Shown here one piece after another: positions 1 through 7,840 of a stretch of 22,612 bases of DNA (positions are counted from its first letter, which is position 1; every line of letters starts with the position of its first letter). The notes beneath the pieces were generated by a model, which searched no databases, was not told where the DNA came from, and saw only the letters and a program-made list of their open reading frames with translations. The translations under genes were made by a program, and so were the position numbers. Origin of the DNA: DP-19 sp041488235 (lineage in GTDB: Bacteria; Desulfobacterota; Binatia; UTPRO1); NCBI GenBank assembly GCA_041488235.1, contig JBGPOW010000050.1, positions 1 through 22,612 on the forward strand. Reading direction: 5' to 3'.

Positions 1-59
1 CGCCGTTGACCGCCGCGGATGCGCGGGTGTAGGCCGGACGTATCCGGAGGTGTGCGCCA

Positions 60-536
60 ATGCCGCGCGTGTACGAGCACATGATCCGCGAGCCGATCAG
101 CAGCTGCGAGCCGCCCGCCGCAATTTGCGTCGAGCCGCGAGCGACGGTCGCGGAGGCGATCGCAGCGATGAAACGGCACGGCACCGGCTGTGTGCTCGTC
201 GAGAGCGACGGTCGCCTCACCGGCATCTTCACCGAGCGCGACGTTCTCTTCCGCGTCGCCGGCGCCGGTCTGGACGCGTCTCACACTTCGGTCGGGACCG
301 TCATGACTCCCGACCCCGAGACGCTCACGATGCACGACGAGCTCGCCTGGGTGCTGAACCTCATGGCGGTCGGCGGATTCCGCCACGTCCCGATCGTCGA
401 CGCCAGCGGCCGCCCGGTGGCCGTCATCTCGATGCAGCGAATCGTCGAGCGGCTCGTCGAGTGCTTTCCGAAGGCGGTCCTGAATTTGCCGCCGCGGCCG
501 GGGTCGGACATCACGCACACCCGCGAAGGCGCCTAG
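60..536 (+). CDS. Small protein with two CBS domains
   Basis: This 158-residue protein consists almost wholly of two CBS domains, at about residues 20-67 and 78-133. The first ends in GIFTERDVL (55-63), the usual CBS signature. The second opens with VMTPDPETL (81-89) and contains GFRHVPIVD (106-114). CBS pairs usually bind adenine nucleotides and sense energy state, but no effector can be assigned from the sequence. No catalytic or membrane domain is attached, so it is probably a free-standing cytoplasmic regulator. The ATG is preceded by GGAGG at 46-50, nine bases upstream, which supports this start. It converges on korB, so it is not in that operon, and a functional link to the ferredoxin oxidoreductase is only a guess. 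A TTGACC at 6-11 could be a -35 box, but no good -10 follows it. Confidence 0.9.
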   Translation: MPRVYEHMIREPISSCEPPAAICVEPRATVAEAIAAMKRHGTGCVLVESDGRLTGIFTERDVLFRVAGAGLDASHTSVGTVMTPDPETLTMHDELAWVLNLMAVGGFRHVPIVDASGRPVAVISMQRIVERLVECFPKAVLNLPPRPGSDITHTREGA

Positions 537-539
537 CCC

Positions 540-666
540 TCCGGCGGCCGATACCGGCGCATCTGCTGCGTTGCTCGGTCGCCCGGCTTGTGCGGCGTAG
601 CTTCCGCTACGCCTCCGCGCCGGGCTCTCTCGCGCCTTGCATCTGCACCCGTCTCAGCCGCCGGCG
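540..666. repeat. Long imperfect palindrome between convergent genes
   Basis: The intergenic space between the CBS gene and korB is almost filled by an imperfect inverted repeat centred on TTCC at 602-605. The perfect inner stem is GGCGTAGC (594-601) with GCTACGCC (606-613). GCCCGGC (581-587) pairs with GCCGGGC (619-625), and the outer CCGGCGGC (541-548) pairs with GCCGCCGG (657-664). The stretches between pair imperfectly with small gaps. It would fold into a long hairpin in RNA from either strand, so a bidirectional transcription barrier or a dispersed intergenic repeat is plausible. No coding function is seen. Confidence 0.7.
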
Positions 667-707
667 CGTGCATTGGCGCATGGTCGCGTCTCGCTGCGCT
701 CGACGCA

Positions 708-745
708 TTCAAAACTTCTAGCATCGCGGACGGCCGGCGCTAGAA
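708..745 (-). terminator. Intrinsic terminator after korB
   Basis: Read on the minus strand, TTCTAGC (745-739) pairs perfectly with GCTAGAA (722-716) around a GC-rich 16-base loop. It is followed at once by GTTTTG. The stem begins nine bases after the korB stop codon, the expected place for a rho-independent terminator of the korAB operon. The T-run is short, so efficiency is uncertain. Confidence 0.6.
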
Positions 746-754
746 CGTCTCAGC

Positions 755-1780
755 TCACTCGACGGTCCAGGTGTCGCCGCGATTCAAGAGTCTGTCGAGA
801 TCGGCGACGCCCGTCTTCGGGCGGGCGGCGGCGAGCTGGGTGTTGACGCTCGCGTCGTAGGTGTCGCGCTCGACCGCGAGGAAGATGCCGATCGGGGTCG
901 GGAAGTCGGGGGGCTGCATGCGGGAGAGGGAGTAGGCGAGTGTCGGGTCGCGCTCGTCGTGGACGATCAGGTCGGCTTCGGTGACGCCGTTGCCGAGTGT
1001 CACGACCTCGGGGCGGAGACCGGTACCGAGGCGGATGCCTTTGTCGCGATTCTTGCCGAAGACGAGCGGTTTGCCGTGCTCGAGCACGAGCTGATGCTCG
1101 GCCTTGCTCTCCTTCTCCGTCAGGCTCCCGAAGGCGCCGTCGTTGAAGATGTTGCAGTTCTGGAGGATCTCGACGAACGAGCTGCCGCGATGCGCGTGCG
1201 CGCGCCGGATCGTGTCTTGGAGATGCCGCGCCTCGACGTCCACTGACCGCGCGACGAACGTCGCGTCGGCGCCCAGCGCGAGCGCGACCGGGTAAAACGG
1301 ATGATCGACGGAGCCCGACGGCGTCGACTTCGTCACCTTGCCGACCTCGGAGGTCGGCGAGTACTGGCCCTTCGTCAGACCGTAGATGCGGTTGTTGAAC
1401 ATCAGAATGTTGATGTCGAGGTTGCGGCGCAGGACGTGGATGAGATGGTTGCCGCCGATCGAGAGCGCGTCGCCGTCGCCGGTCACGACCCAGACTGACA
1501 GCTCGGGGCGCGTCGCTTTGAGACCGGTCGCGATCGCCGGAGCGCGGCCGTGAATCGTATGGAAGCCGTACGTGTTGACGTAATACGGGAAGCGGCTCGA
1601 GCAGCCGATCCCGGAGAGGAAGACGAAGCGCTCGCGGGGAATACCCAGATCGGGAAGGACGCGCTGCACCTGGGCGAGGATTGCGTAGTCGCCGCAGCCG
1701 GGGCACCAGCGGACGTCTTGGTCCGACTCGAAGTCCTTGCGCGTGAGCGGTTTCGACGTCGATGCCGCGACAGTGTTCAC
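755..1780 (-). CDS. korB: 2-oxoglutarate:ferredoxin oxidoreductase, beta subunit
   Basis: This 341-residue subunit binds thiamine diphosphate and a [4Fe-4S] cluster in the oxidoreductase that interconverts 2-oxoglutarate plus CoA with succinyl-CoA and CO2, using ferredoxin. The N-terminal WCPGCGDYAIL carries Cys26 and Cys29; Cys60 in GIGCSSR and Cys209 in QNCNIFN complete a likely four-cysteine cluster site. The TPP/Mg motif is GDGD (101-104), GGNH (109-112) and NNRIYGLTKGQ (129-139). The GTG start at 1780 overlaps the korA stop by four bases (GTGA) and has GGAG about eight bases upstream, so translation is probably coupled to korA. A longer reading into korA would be out of frame with that gene and was discarded. 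Length and order match the two-subunit KorAB type. Other 2-oxoacids (for example pyruvate) cannot be fully excluded as substrates. Confidence 0.95.
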   Translation of the reverse strand: MNTVAASTSKPLTRKDFESDQDVRWCPGCGDYAILAQVQRVLPDLGIPRERFVFLSGIGCSSRFPYYVNTYGFHTIHGRAPAIATGLKATRPELSVWVVTGDGDALSIGGNHLIHVLRRNLDINILMFNNRIYGLTKGQYSPTSEVGKVTKSTPSGSVDHPFYPVALALGADATFVARSVDVEARHLQDTIRRAHAHRGSSFVEILQNCNIFNDGAFGSLTEKESKAEHQLVLEHGKPLVFGKNRDKGIRLGTGLRPEVVTLGNGVTEADLIVHDERDPTLAYSLSRMQPPDFPTPIGIFLAVERDTYDASVNTQLAAARPKTGVADLDRLLNRGDTWTVE

Positions 1781-3663
1781 GAGCGCTCTCCTGCGACGGC
1801 GACGCCCCCGAGCAGCGCGCGCGCCTTGTTGACGATCTCCGACACCTTGAACGGCCGTCCCTGGATCTTGTTCAGGCCCTGCGCGTCGACGAGATACTCG
1901 GCGCGCACCAGCTTCACGAGCTGGCCGAGGTTCATCTCCGGGACGAGCACGGTTCGATAACGCCGCAGCACGTCGCCGAGATCGGGCGGCAGCGGATTCA
2001 AGTAGCGCAGGTGCGCGTGGCCGACCTTCAGACCGGATCCCGTCAGCTCCTGCACTGCGGTCACGATGGAGCCGTACGTGCTGCCCCAGCCGAGGATCAG
2101 GAGGTCGCCCTCTCGTGCGCCGGTGACGGTCGTCGGCGGGATCTCGGCGGCGATGCCGGCGATCTTGCGCGCGCGGACGCGGACCATGTGCTCGTGGTTC
2201 ACGGGCGCGTAGCTGACGTTGCCGGTCACGTCCTCGCGCTCGAGGCCGCCGATGCGATGCTCGAGGCCTGGCGTCCCGGGGATCACCCACGGCCGGGCGA
2301 GCGTCTCGGGATCGCGGACGTACGGCTTGTAGTCCGTCGGGTCGGTGCGGAAGACGACGGGGATCGCGGGAAGCTCGTCGGCGCGCGGTATGCGCCAGGG
2401 CTCGGCGCCGTTCGCGATGTACCCGTCGGAGAGGAGGATCACCGGCGTCATGTAGCGGACGGCGAGCCGTACCGCCTCGAACGCGGTCGCGAAGCAATCG
2501 GCGGGCGTGGCGCTGGCGAGAATCGGCAGCGGGCACTCGCCGTGGCGTCCGTACATCGCCATCAGGAGATCGGCCTGCTCGGTCTTCGTCGGCAGGCCCG
2601 TCGATGGGCCGCCGCGCTGGATGTCGGTGATGATGAGCGGCAGCTCGACCATGACGGCGAGACCCATCGTCTCCGCCTTGAGGTTCATGCCAGGGCCGCT
2701 CGTCGTCGTGATGGCGATCGCGCCGCCGAACGCCGCGCCGAGCGACGCGCCGATCGCCGCGATCTCGTCCTCGGCTTGGAACGTGTAGACGCCGAACGCC
2801 TTGTACGTGGAAAGCTCGTGCAGGATGTCGCTCGCGGGGGTGATCGGATAGCTGCCGAGAAAGAGCGGCCGGCCGGCACGCTGCGCGGCGGCGACGAAGC
2901 CGAGGGCGGTCGCGCTGTTGCCGGTCACGTTGCGGTACTTGCCGGGCGTGATGCGCGCGGCCGGCACCTCGTAGGCGGTGTGGAAGAGCTCGGTCGTCTC
3001 GCCGAAATTGTACCCGGCCCGCAGCACGCGCGTGTTCGCATCGGCGAGCGCCGGCGTCTTGCCGAACTTGGCGCCGATCCACTCGAGCGTCGGCTCGATC
3101 GGGCGGTGGAAGAGCCACGACGTGAGGCCGAGCGCGAAGAAGTTCTTGCAGCGCAGCGCCGCCTTGTTGGAGAGCCCGGAGCCGGTGAGCGCGTTCGTCG
3201 TGAGCTTGGTGATGTCGATCTCGAAGACACGGTAGCGCGCGAGCGAGTCGTCTTGCAGCGGATCCGCGGCGTACTCCGCCTTGCGGAGGTTTTGGTCGTT
3301 GAACTGTTCTCGGTCGACGATCAGCATGCCGTTCGCCTTGAGATCGTCGAGGTTGACCTTGAGCGCCGCCGGGTTCATCGCGACCAGGACGTCGCAGCTG
3401 TCGCCGGGCGTGAAGATCTCGCGCGACGAGAAGTGCAGCTGGAACCCGCTCACGCCCGCGAGCGTGCCGGCTGGGGCGCGGATCTCGGCGGGGAAATCGG
3501 GCAACGTGCTGAGATCGTTGCCGGCGAGCGCCGTCTCGATCGTGAACTGCGTCCCGGCGAGCTGCATGCCGTCGCCGGAGTCACCGGCGAACCGGATGAC
3601 GACCGTCTCCAACGACTCGCGGGCTTTCGCGCTCCGCGCCGCCGCTTCCTCCGGAGGTGACAC
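1777..3663 (-). CDS. korA: 2-oxoglutarate:ferredoxin oxidoreductase, alpha subunit (fused gamma-alpha)
   Basis: This 628-residue subunit has the fused arrangement of two-subunit 2-oxoacid:ferredoxin oxidoreductases. An N-terminal gamma domain opens with RFAGDSGDGMQLAG (24-37). The alpha domain follows, with YPITPASDIL near residue 270, AEDEIAAIGASLGAAFGG near 295-315 and TTSGPGMNLK just after. The later DIQRGGPSTGLPT stretch is typical of KorA. I chose the GTG at 3663 because GGGAGG lies nine bases upstream. A GTG at 3705 would add 14 residues but has no ribosome binding site and lies inside a palindrome next to the promoter. It is first in a two-gene operon with korB. The enzyme is cytoplasmic and often supports reductive or ferredoxin-linked TCA chemistry; the direction used here cannot be told. 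Confidence 0.95.
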   Translation of the reverse strand: MSPPEEAAARSAKARESLETVVIRFAGDSGDGMQLAGTQFTIETALAGNDLSTLPDFPAEIRAPAGTLAGVSGFQLHFSSREIFTPGDSCDVLVAMNPAALKVNLDDLKANGMLIVDREQFNDQNLRKAEYAADPLQDDSLARYRVFEIDITKLTTNALTGSGLSNKAALRCKNFFALGLTSWLFHRPIEPTLEWIGAKFGKTPALADANTRVLRAGYNFGETTELFHTAYEVPAARITPGKYRNVTGNSATALGFVAAAQRAGRPLFLGSYPITPASDILHELSTYKAFGVYTFQAEDEIAAIGASLGAAFGGAIAITTTSGPGMNLKAETMGLAVMVELPLIITDIQRGGPSTGLPTKTEQADLLMAMYGRHGECPLPILASATPADCFATAFEAVRLAVRYMTPVILLSDGYIANGAEPWRIPRADELPAIPVVFRTDPTDYKPYVRDPETLARPWVIPGTPGLEHRIGGLEREDVTGNVSYAPVNHEHMVRVRARKIAGIAAEIPPTTVTGAREGDLLILGWGSTYGSIVTAVQELTGSGLKVGHAHLRYLNPLPPDLGDVLRRYRTVLVPEMNLGQLVKLVRAEYLVDAQGLNKIQGRPFKVSEIVNKARALLGGVAVAGERS

Positions 3664-3703
3664 GCGATCCTGCCTCCCTTGGGCCGCGCCACCCGGCGCG
3701 ACC

Positions 3704-3718
3704 ACGTAGCTGCTACGT
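3704..3718. promoter_or_regulatory. 15-bp palindrome, candidate korAB operator
   Basis: ACGTAGCTGCTACGT is a perfect palindrome of two 7-bp arms around one central base. It starts three bases downstream of the proposed korAB -10 box, so it would cover the transcription start, a classic repressor position. No known regulator is recognised from the motif. The same CGTAGC/GCTACG half-sites form the tip of the palindrome beyond the 3' end of korAB (594-613). Confidence 0.45.
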
Positions 3719-3721
3719 ACA

Positions 3722-3751
3722 GTTATAAGGGAGGCCGGAACGTCAATTCAA
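3722..3751 (-). promoter_or_regulatory. Predicted korAB promoter
   Basis: On the minus strand TTGAAT (3751-3746) and TATAAC (3727-3722) are separated by 18 bases, a good sigma-70-type spacing. The site lies between the stop of the YVTN gene and the start of korA, so korAB can be transcribed independently of the exported-protein operon upstream. Its AT-rich -10 stands out in this GC-rich DNA. Confidence 0.5.
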
Positions 3752-3774
3752 CACGGATCCGGACGAATCGTGCC

Positions 3775-5595
3775 CTAACGACCCGAGCAGACGTCGGGGT
3801 AGGCGCGACCGAGCCCGACGCCGGTCAGCATCGGACACGCGTCGTTGAACTCCGCCGCGACCATCTTCTCGACGCGCATCGTCTGGCTGGCGAACACGCA
3901 CGCCGCCGTCTGCGCGATCGTCGACCCTGTCGGATTGCAGGGCGCGCCGATGTCGGCAGGCGTGAGGCCGGCGCACTTCTTCGCGACCTTGGTGAGCGCC
4001 GCGGCGCGGATCTTCGGCACCGAGGCCTTGGGATCGTTCGGGTCGAGCGTCTTCCGACATTTCGCAGTGGCGCCGGCAAGCCCCTTCTGCTTGGCCGTAT
4101 CCTTCAGAAGCCCGAGGAGACATCCGTCGAGCTGCGCGTGCTCGCTCCGCGCGAGCTGAGTCGCACCCTTCGCGAGCGTCGCCTGGCACGCGCGCGCCGC
4201 CTTCGGCATCGGATGGGCATCGTCCGTCGCGAACGTGTCCGAGCTCATCTCGTGCACGCGGGTCTCGTGTTGATCGAGGATGCAATCGGCCGCCTCGGAG
4301 AACGACGAGGCCTCGTGCGCGCACGGGTGGTTCAACGCGGCGATGTTGATGCCGGTGCACTTCTTGATGATCGTATCGTGGGCGGTGGTCCGCGCCTTGC
4401 CGAGCGTCGATTTGGAGTTCTGCAGATCGAGCGCGAGCGCGCACGTCGCCTCCCCCGCCTGCGACCCCTTTCCGTCGGCAACGTCCTTCAGGATCTTGTT
4501 CAAGCATGTGGCGCGCGTACCTTGGTCGGTTGCTGCGAAGGCGCGCGCCTGTGCGGCGATCACGCCCTGGCACGCGACCGCCAGCTTGCTGAATCGCGGC
4601 GGCGCGAGCGGCGGCGCGAAGGCGTTCCCGCGCGCGACCGGTCCGGCGCCGACCGTGATGCGCGTCAGGCCGTTCACGTCGTTCGCGTCGACGTCGACCT
4701 CGTGGAGCGCCACCGGGTCGATCACGGACACCGACTTCTCGCCGCGATTGAGGACGTAGACGCGCTTGCCGTCGGGGCGCACGGAGACGTCCTCGGCGTT
4801 GTTGCCGACGGGAATGTCGACGATGATCGCCTCCGCCGCGGTGTCGATGACGGACAGCGTCTCCGGCCCGCTGTTGACGACGTACGCGAGCGCGCCGTCG
4901 GGGCTGAATGCGACACCCTCCGGATACGCGCCGACCGCGATCGTGCCGGTCACCTCGAGCGTCGTCGCGTTGACGACGGAGACCATCGTCCCGGCGTTGT
5001 CGGTGACGTACAGCTTGTCGCCGGCTGGGCTCACCGCGACGTGCGTCGGCTTCAAGCCGACCGGCACCGTCGTCAGCACCTCGTTCGTGCCGGTATCGAT
5101 CACCGACATCGAGTCATCACCGCGGTTCACGACGTAGGCCGGCGTGCCGGCGGGATTCACCGCAATGCTCATCGGCCCCGTCCCGACGCCGATCGTCGTG
5201 AGCACCTGATTGGTCGCGGGGTCGATCACCGACACCGTCGCGTCATTGCGATTCGCAACGTACACCCGCGTGCCCGGCAGCTTCACCGCGACGCCGGTCG
5301 GCGTGTCGCCGACGGGGAGGTCGACGACGTTTTTGGTGCTGGTCGTGATGACGGAGACGCTATTGCCGTCGAGATTGCCGACGTAGACGTGCGCGCCCTC
5401 GGGATCGACGGCGACGCCGTAGGGATGATGCCCGACGGGAATCGTCCCGACGGTCCCGTTCGTCGCGGCGTCGATGATCGTCACCGTGTCGTCGGCGTGG
5501 TCGGCGACGTAGGCGAGCGGCGCCGCAAGGGCGCGGGCGGCCGATAATGCGACAACGGCCGCGAGCAATGACGGCTCCCATCGAAGTAGCTTCAC
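3775..5595 (-). CDS. Exported YVTN beta-propeller protein with duplicated six-cysteine C-terminal module
   Basis: This is a 606-residue exported protein. Residues 1-24 form a signal peptide (basic start, hydrophobic LLAAVVALSAA core, cut after ALA). Residues 25-329 are seven tandem repeats of about 42 residues, each with a YV-N core, an SVID strand and a PVG-P-VAV-P-G end. That is the YVTN family and enough for one full seven-bladed propeller. Residues 337-606 are a separate region made of two copies of a module of about 130 residues with matching cysteines (listed separately). Propellers of this kind are usually secreted or surface-bound scaffolds; no catalytic site is seen. The GTG at 5595 is preferred because AAGAG lies eight bases upstream; an in-frame TTG at 5613 would add six residues. 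It lies 42 bp after the cysteine-rich gene and is probably last in a three-gene operon. Confidence 0.88.
   Translation of the reverse strand: MKLLRWEPSLLAAVVALSAARALAAPLAYVADHADDTVTIIDAATNGTVGTIPVGHHPYGVAVDPEGAHVYVGNLDGNSVSVITTSTKNVVDLPVGDTPTGVAVKLPGTRVYVANRNDATVSVIDPATNQVLTTIGVGTGPMSIAVNPAGTPAYVVNRGDDSMSVIDTGTNEVLTTVPVGLKPTHVAVSPAGDKLYVTDNAGTMVSVVNATTLEVTGTIAVGAYPEGVAFSPDGALAYVVNSGPETLSVIDTAAEAIIVDIPVGNNAEDVSVRPDGKRVYVLNRGEKSVSVIDPVALHEVDVDANDVNGLTRITVGAGPVARGNAFAPPLAPPRFSKLAVACQGVIAAQARAFAATDQGTRATCLNKILKDVADGKGSQAGEATCALALDLQNSKSTLGKARTTAHDTIIKKCTGINIAALNHPCAHEASSFSEAADCILDQHETRVHEMSSDTFATDDAHPMPKAARACQATLAKGATQLARSEHAQLDGCLLGLLKDTAKQKGLAGATAKCRKTLDPNDPKASVPKIRAAALTKVAKKCAGLTPADIGAPCNPTGSTIAQTAACVFASQTMRVEKMVAAEFNDACPMLTGVGLGRAYPDVCSGR
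3778..4587 (-). other. Tandem duplicated cysteine module (protein-level repeat)
   Basis: The C-terminal part of the propeller protein holds module A (about residues 337-465) and module B (466-606). Both share the order ACQ, CL..LKD.A..KG, a cysteine followed by a variable stretch, KC.G, a PC pair partner, and C......RV..M...F. Each copy has six aligned cysteines; B has two more near its end. The even spacing suggests disulphide bonds in an exported, mostly helical fold. I do not recognise a named domain. Confidence 0.7.
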
Positions 5596-5637
5596 CGGAG
5601 AGGCTCTTTTCAATGTGGAGGCACGTCGTCGGTGTGT

Positions 5638-6954
5638 TCAGTCGTTACAGTTATCTTCGTTGAAGACGCAGTCCACGGAGTCGCAACTCAGCTTGCCGCT
5701 GGTGTACCCGAGGCTGACACACGTCTCGCCGTTCAGATTCTTCCCCTCGCAATCTTCGTACGTGTCGATGACCCCGTCGCCGCAGTACGCCCGCTTGCAG
5801 TTGGTGCGGCAGGCGTCGGGCTTCGTATTCGAATTGGCGGCGCCGTTGTCGCACTCCTCGGTCCCTTCCACAATACCGTTGCCGCAGACCGCGGTCCCGC
5901 CGCACTGACTGGTATCGAAGTGACAATCGGCAGTGCACGCGAGCGTACCCGACCCGAATCCGACGGACACGCAGGTGAAGCCGCCAAGATCGTTGCCGTC
6001 GCACGCCTCGCCCGTCTGGCGGACGCCGTCACCGCATTGCGCGTTGGCGGGTGAGAACTCGACGCCGCGCCGCACCCGGTACCCCGCTTCCGCCAAGAAC
6101 CGCGCCTTCGGCACTGTGATCAGCGTCGGCGCGTGCGACACGATCGCCGACACGATCACCGCGAGCGCGTCGAGCGCGCGGACGAAATCGCGACGCAGCA
6201 GCGCCGTATCGACCACCTCGAGCCGCGGCTCGAGGATCGAATGCAGGAGGCGCGAGTTGGTGACGTTGGCGTGGATGAGCGTATCGAACGCGGGGAGATC
6301 GATGGGCGCGAGATCGACGAACGTGAAGCAGCGGCTCTCGCCGAACTTGACGAGCGCACCGTCCTGCGACGACGTGCGCCCGTACAGCTCCAGCATCAAC
6401 CGATAGCGGCCGAAGAGATCGGGGAATCCGTGCACGTCGAGCGTGAACCGCAGCACGCCGGCGCTCGCCTCCGGGCCGAGAAGCCCGACATCGCCGCTCC
6501 CGGTCGTCACGGCGTCGGCCGCGAACTTCACCCGGTCGTCGGTCTTCACGAAGCTCCAGAACGGCAGGTTGGTCTCGGCATTGAGCCCCGGCGGCTTCCA
6601 GGTCTCGACGCCGGCGGCGGCGAATACCGTATCGAGAGCCTTCCTGGCGGCGCGCGACGTCACGGTCGACGCGAGCGCATCCGGGCTCGAGACCATCGCG
6701 ATCGAGCCGACCCGGAAGACGGAGCCCAACCCGGCGCAGCTCTGGTGCGCGAAAACGGTTCCGCCGGGGACGAGCTTCACCCCGTGGATCTGCTTGCCGA
6801 GCGAGACGAGAAAGGCGTTGTAGCGATCGACGCTCGTCAGCGCGTCGCCGACCGTCAGCTGAAACGTGTGCGGCTCGGCGTGCGCCGTCGCCGACACGAT
6901 GATGAGCAGGAGCAGCGCGAGCAGGAGGCGCGGCGCCGCGAGGGCTCGGATCAT
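5638..6954 (-). CDS. Exported protein with Myxococcus-type cysteine-rich tail
   Basis: This 438-residue protein starts with a clear signal peptide (MIRALAAPRLLLALLLLIIV, cut after AHA at residue 26). Residues 27-300 are a domain of unknown function, homologous to the whole mature part of the neighbour encoded at 6956-7840. Residues 307-436 are three cysteine-rich units starting CGDG, CGNG and CGDG. They resemble the DUF4215/Myxococcus cysteine-rich repeats found on secreted and surface proteins. Units 1 and 3 are very alike (TCVS-G-SG-L-C); unit 2 is shorter. The ATG at 6954 lies one base after the upstream gene's stop (TGAC-ATG), so translation is probably coupled; an in-frame ATG at 6972 is a poorer choice because it would spoil the signal peptide. 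The function is unknown; the tail suggests surface display or disulphide-stabilised binding. Confidence 0.85.
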   Translation of the reverse strand: MIRALAAPRLLLALLLLIIVSATAHAEPHTFQLTVGDALTSVDRYNAFLVSLGKQIHGVKLVPGGTVFAHQSCAGLGSVFRVGSIAMVSSPDALASTVTSRAARKALDTVFAAAGVETWKPPGLNAETNLPFWSFVKTDDRVKFAADAVTTGSGDVGLLGPEASAGVLRFTLDVHGFPDLFGRYRLMLELYGRTSSQDGALVKFGESRCFTFVDLAPIDLPAFDTLIHANVTNSRLLHSILEPRLEVVDTALLRRDFVRALDALAVIVSAIVSHAPTLITVPKARFLAEAGYRVRRGVEFSPANAQCGDGVRQTGEACDGNDLGGFTCVSVGFGSGTLACTADCHFDTSQCGGTAVCGNGIVEGTEECDNGAANSNTKPDACRTNCKRAYCGDGVIDTYEDCEGKNLNGETCVSLGYTSGKLSCDSVDCVFNEDNCND

Positions 6955-6955
6955 G

Positions 6956-7840
6956 TCAGATGCCGAGCGCATCGTTCACCAGAAGGGCCAACACCACGAG
7001 CTTCTCGGCGGCGTCGCCGGAGATGTCGGTGCCGACGCCGTGCGCCACCGCGACCGCGAACGACTTCGCGTAGCGCGCGGCGGCTGCGGGGTCGTTCGCC
7101 GCGAGCGAGGCGGACGCGTCGTCGAGAATGCCGCTGACGGTCGTCCGCAGCGTGTCCGTCATCGGCGTCCGCGCGAGCAGGTCGACGAGCGCCTGCAGGT
7201 CCGCCGGATAGACCGGCGCGACGACGAAGCACTCCGCCCGCTTCGGCATCTTCCCGAGCCGCGACGGCGGAACGTCGGTCGTGATGCCGATGAGGAGCAG
7301 CGCCGGTCCGTCCGTCACGTCGGTCGCGAGGTCGAGCTGGACGAGGAACTTGGGAATCACGTCGGTGACCTGCGACGCGTTGATCGTGCCCATCGCGTCG
7401 CCGTTCTTGAAACCGGCAATCGCGAATCCCGCAGCGCCCTCTTGCGAGGTATCGGGGAACCACCACGGCGCGAGCGTCCGTGTCGTCGTCGGCGGATTCC
7501 ACGCCGCCACGTTCATGGACGTGAGCGCGTCACCGAGCTTGACGTTGGGTCTCCGTTTCCCAGCGAGCTGCGCCGCACGGTCGGCGCCGTCGAGCACGCG
7601 GATGCGGCTGATGACGTGCGTGCCGTCGCCGAGCGACGTGCAGCTGCGGCCGAAGAACTTCACGCCGTCGGGGCGGATGCGCAGCTGCCGTCCGAAATCC
7701 GCGGAGCGCGCCAGGACCTCGCCGTTGAACGTGTCGATCATCGCCGCGAAGTCCGCGCGCGAGAAGACGAACGTGCGCTCGGTGGCGGCCGCAGGTGTCG
7801 CGGTCACCAGGCCGACGAGGAGCGCAAGCAGGAGGACCAT
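6956..7840 (-). CDS. Exported protein of unknown function, paralogue of the next gene
   Basis: This 294-residue protein has a short signal peptide (MVLLLALLVGLVTATPAAA) and no other membrane segment. I do not recognise a family. It shares landmarks with the adjacent product: G-R-Q near 50, SC..LG at 66-71, W-N-P-P at 114-117, a tryptophan pair at 126 and ECF at 203-205. The distances SC-to-WNPP and WNPP-to-CF are almost identical in both proteins, so they are tandem divergent paralogues. This copy lacks the cysteine-rich tail and ends in a helical, alanine-rich segment. The ATG at 7840 was chosen because the signal peptide starts there; the open frame further upstream is arginine-rich and does not look coding. 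No strong ribosome binding site is visible. It is probably first in the exported-protein operon. Confidence 0.78.
   Translation of the reverse strand: MVLLLALLVGLVTATPAAATERTFVFSRADFAAMIDTFNGEVLARSADFGRQLRIRPDGVKFFGRSCTSLGDGTHVISRIRVLDGADRAAQLAGKRRPNVKLGDALTSMNVAAWNPPTTTRTLAPWWFPDTSQEGAAGFAIAGFKNGDAMGTINASQVTDVIPKFLVQLDLATDVTDGPALLLIGITTDVPPSRLGKMPKRAECFVVAPVYPADLQALVDLLARTPMTDTLRTTVSGILDDASASLAANDPAAAARYAKSFAVAVAHGVGTDISGDAAEKLVVLALLVNDALGI

Noticed and set aside
1762..3660. A 632-codon plus-strand open frame opposite korA
   Set aside because: It is the antisense shadow of a clear KorA; its composition (Arg, Glu, Val, Ala) and lack of motifs are typical of such shadows.
3661..3705. Longer korA start at GTG 3705
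   Set aside because: It lacks a ribosome binding site and would begin inside the palindrome beside the promoter; the GTG at 3663 has GGGAGG at proper spacing.
4617..5541. Regular DNA repeats of about 126 bp, considered as a CRISPR or tandem array
   Set aside because: The unit equals 42 codons and conservation is at protein level (YVTN blades) with diverged DNA; there are no short identical repeats or unique spacers.
3679..5547. A 622-codon plus-strand frame with apparent VDDGD/DVD repeats
   Set aside because: The periodicity is the mirror of the YVTN repeats on the minus strand, where the protein has a signal peptide and conserved cores.
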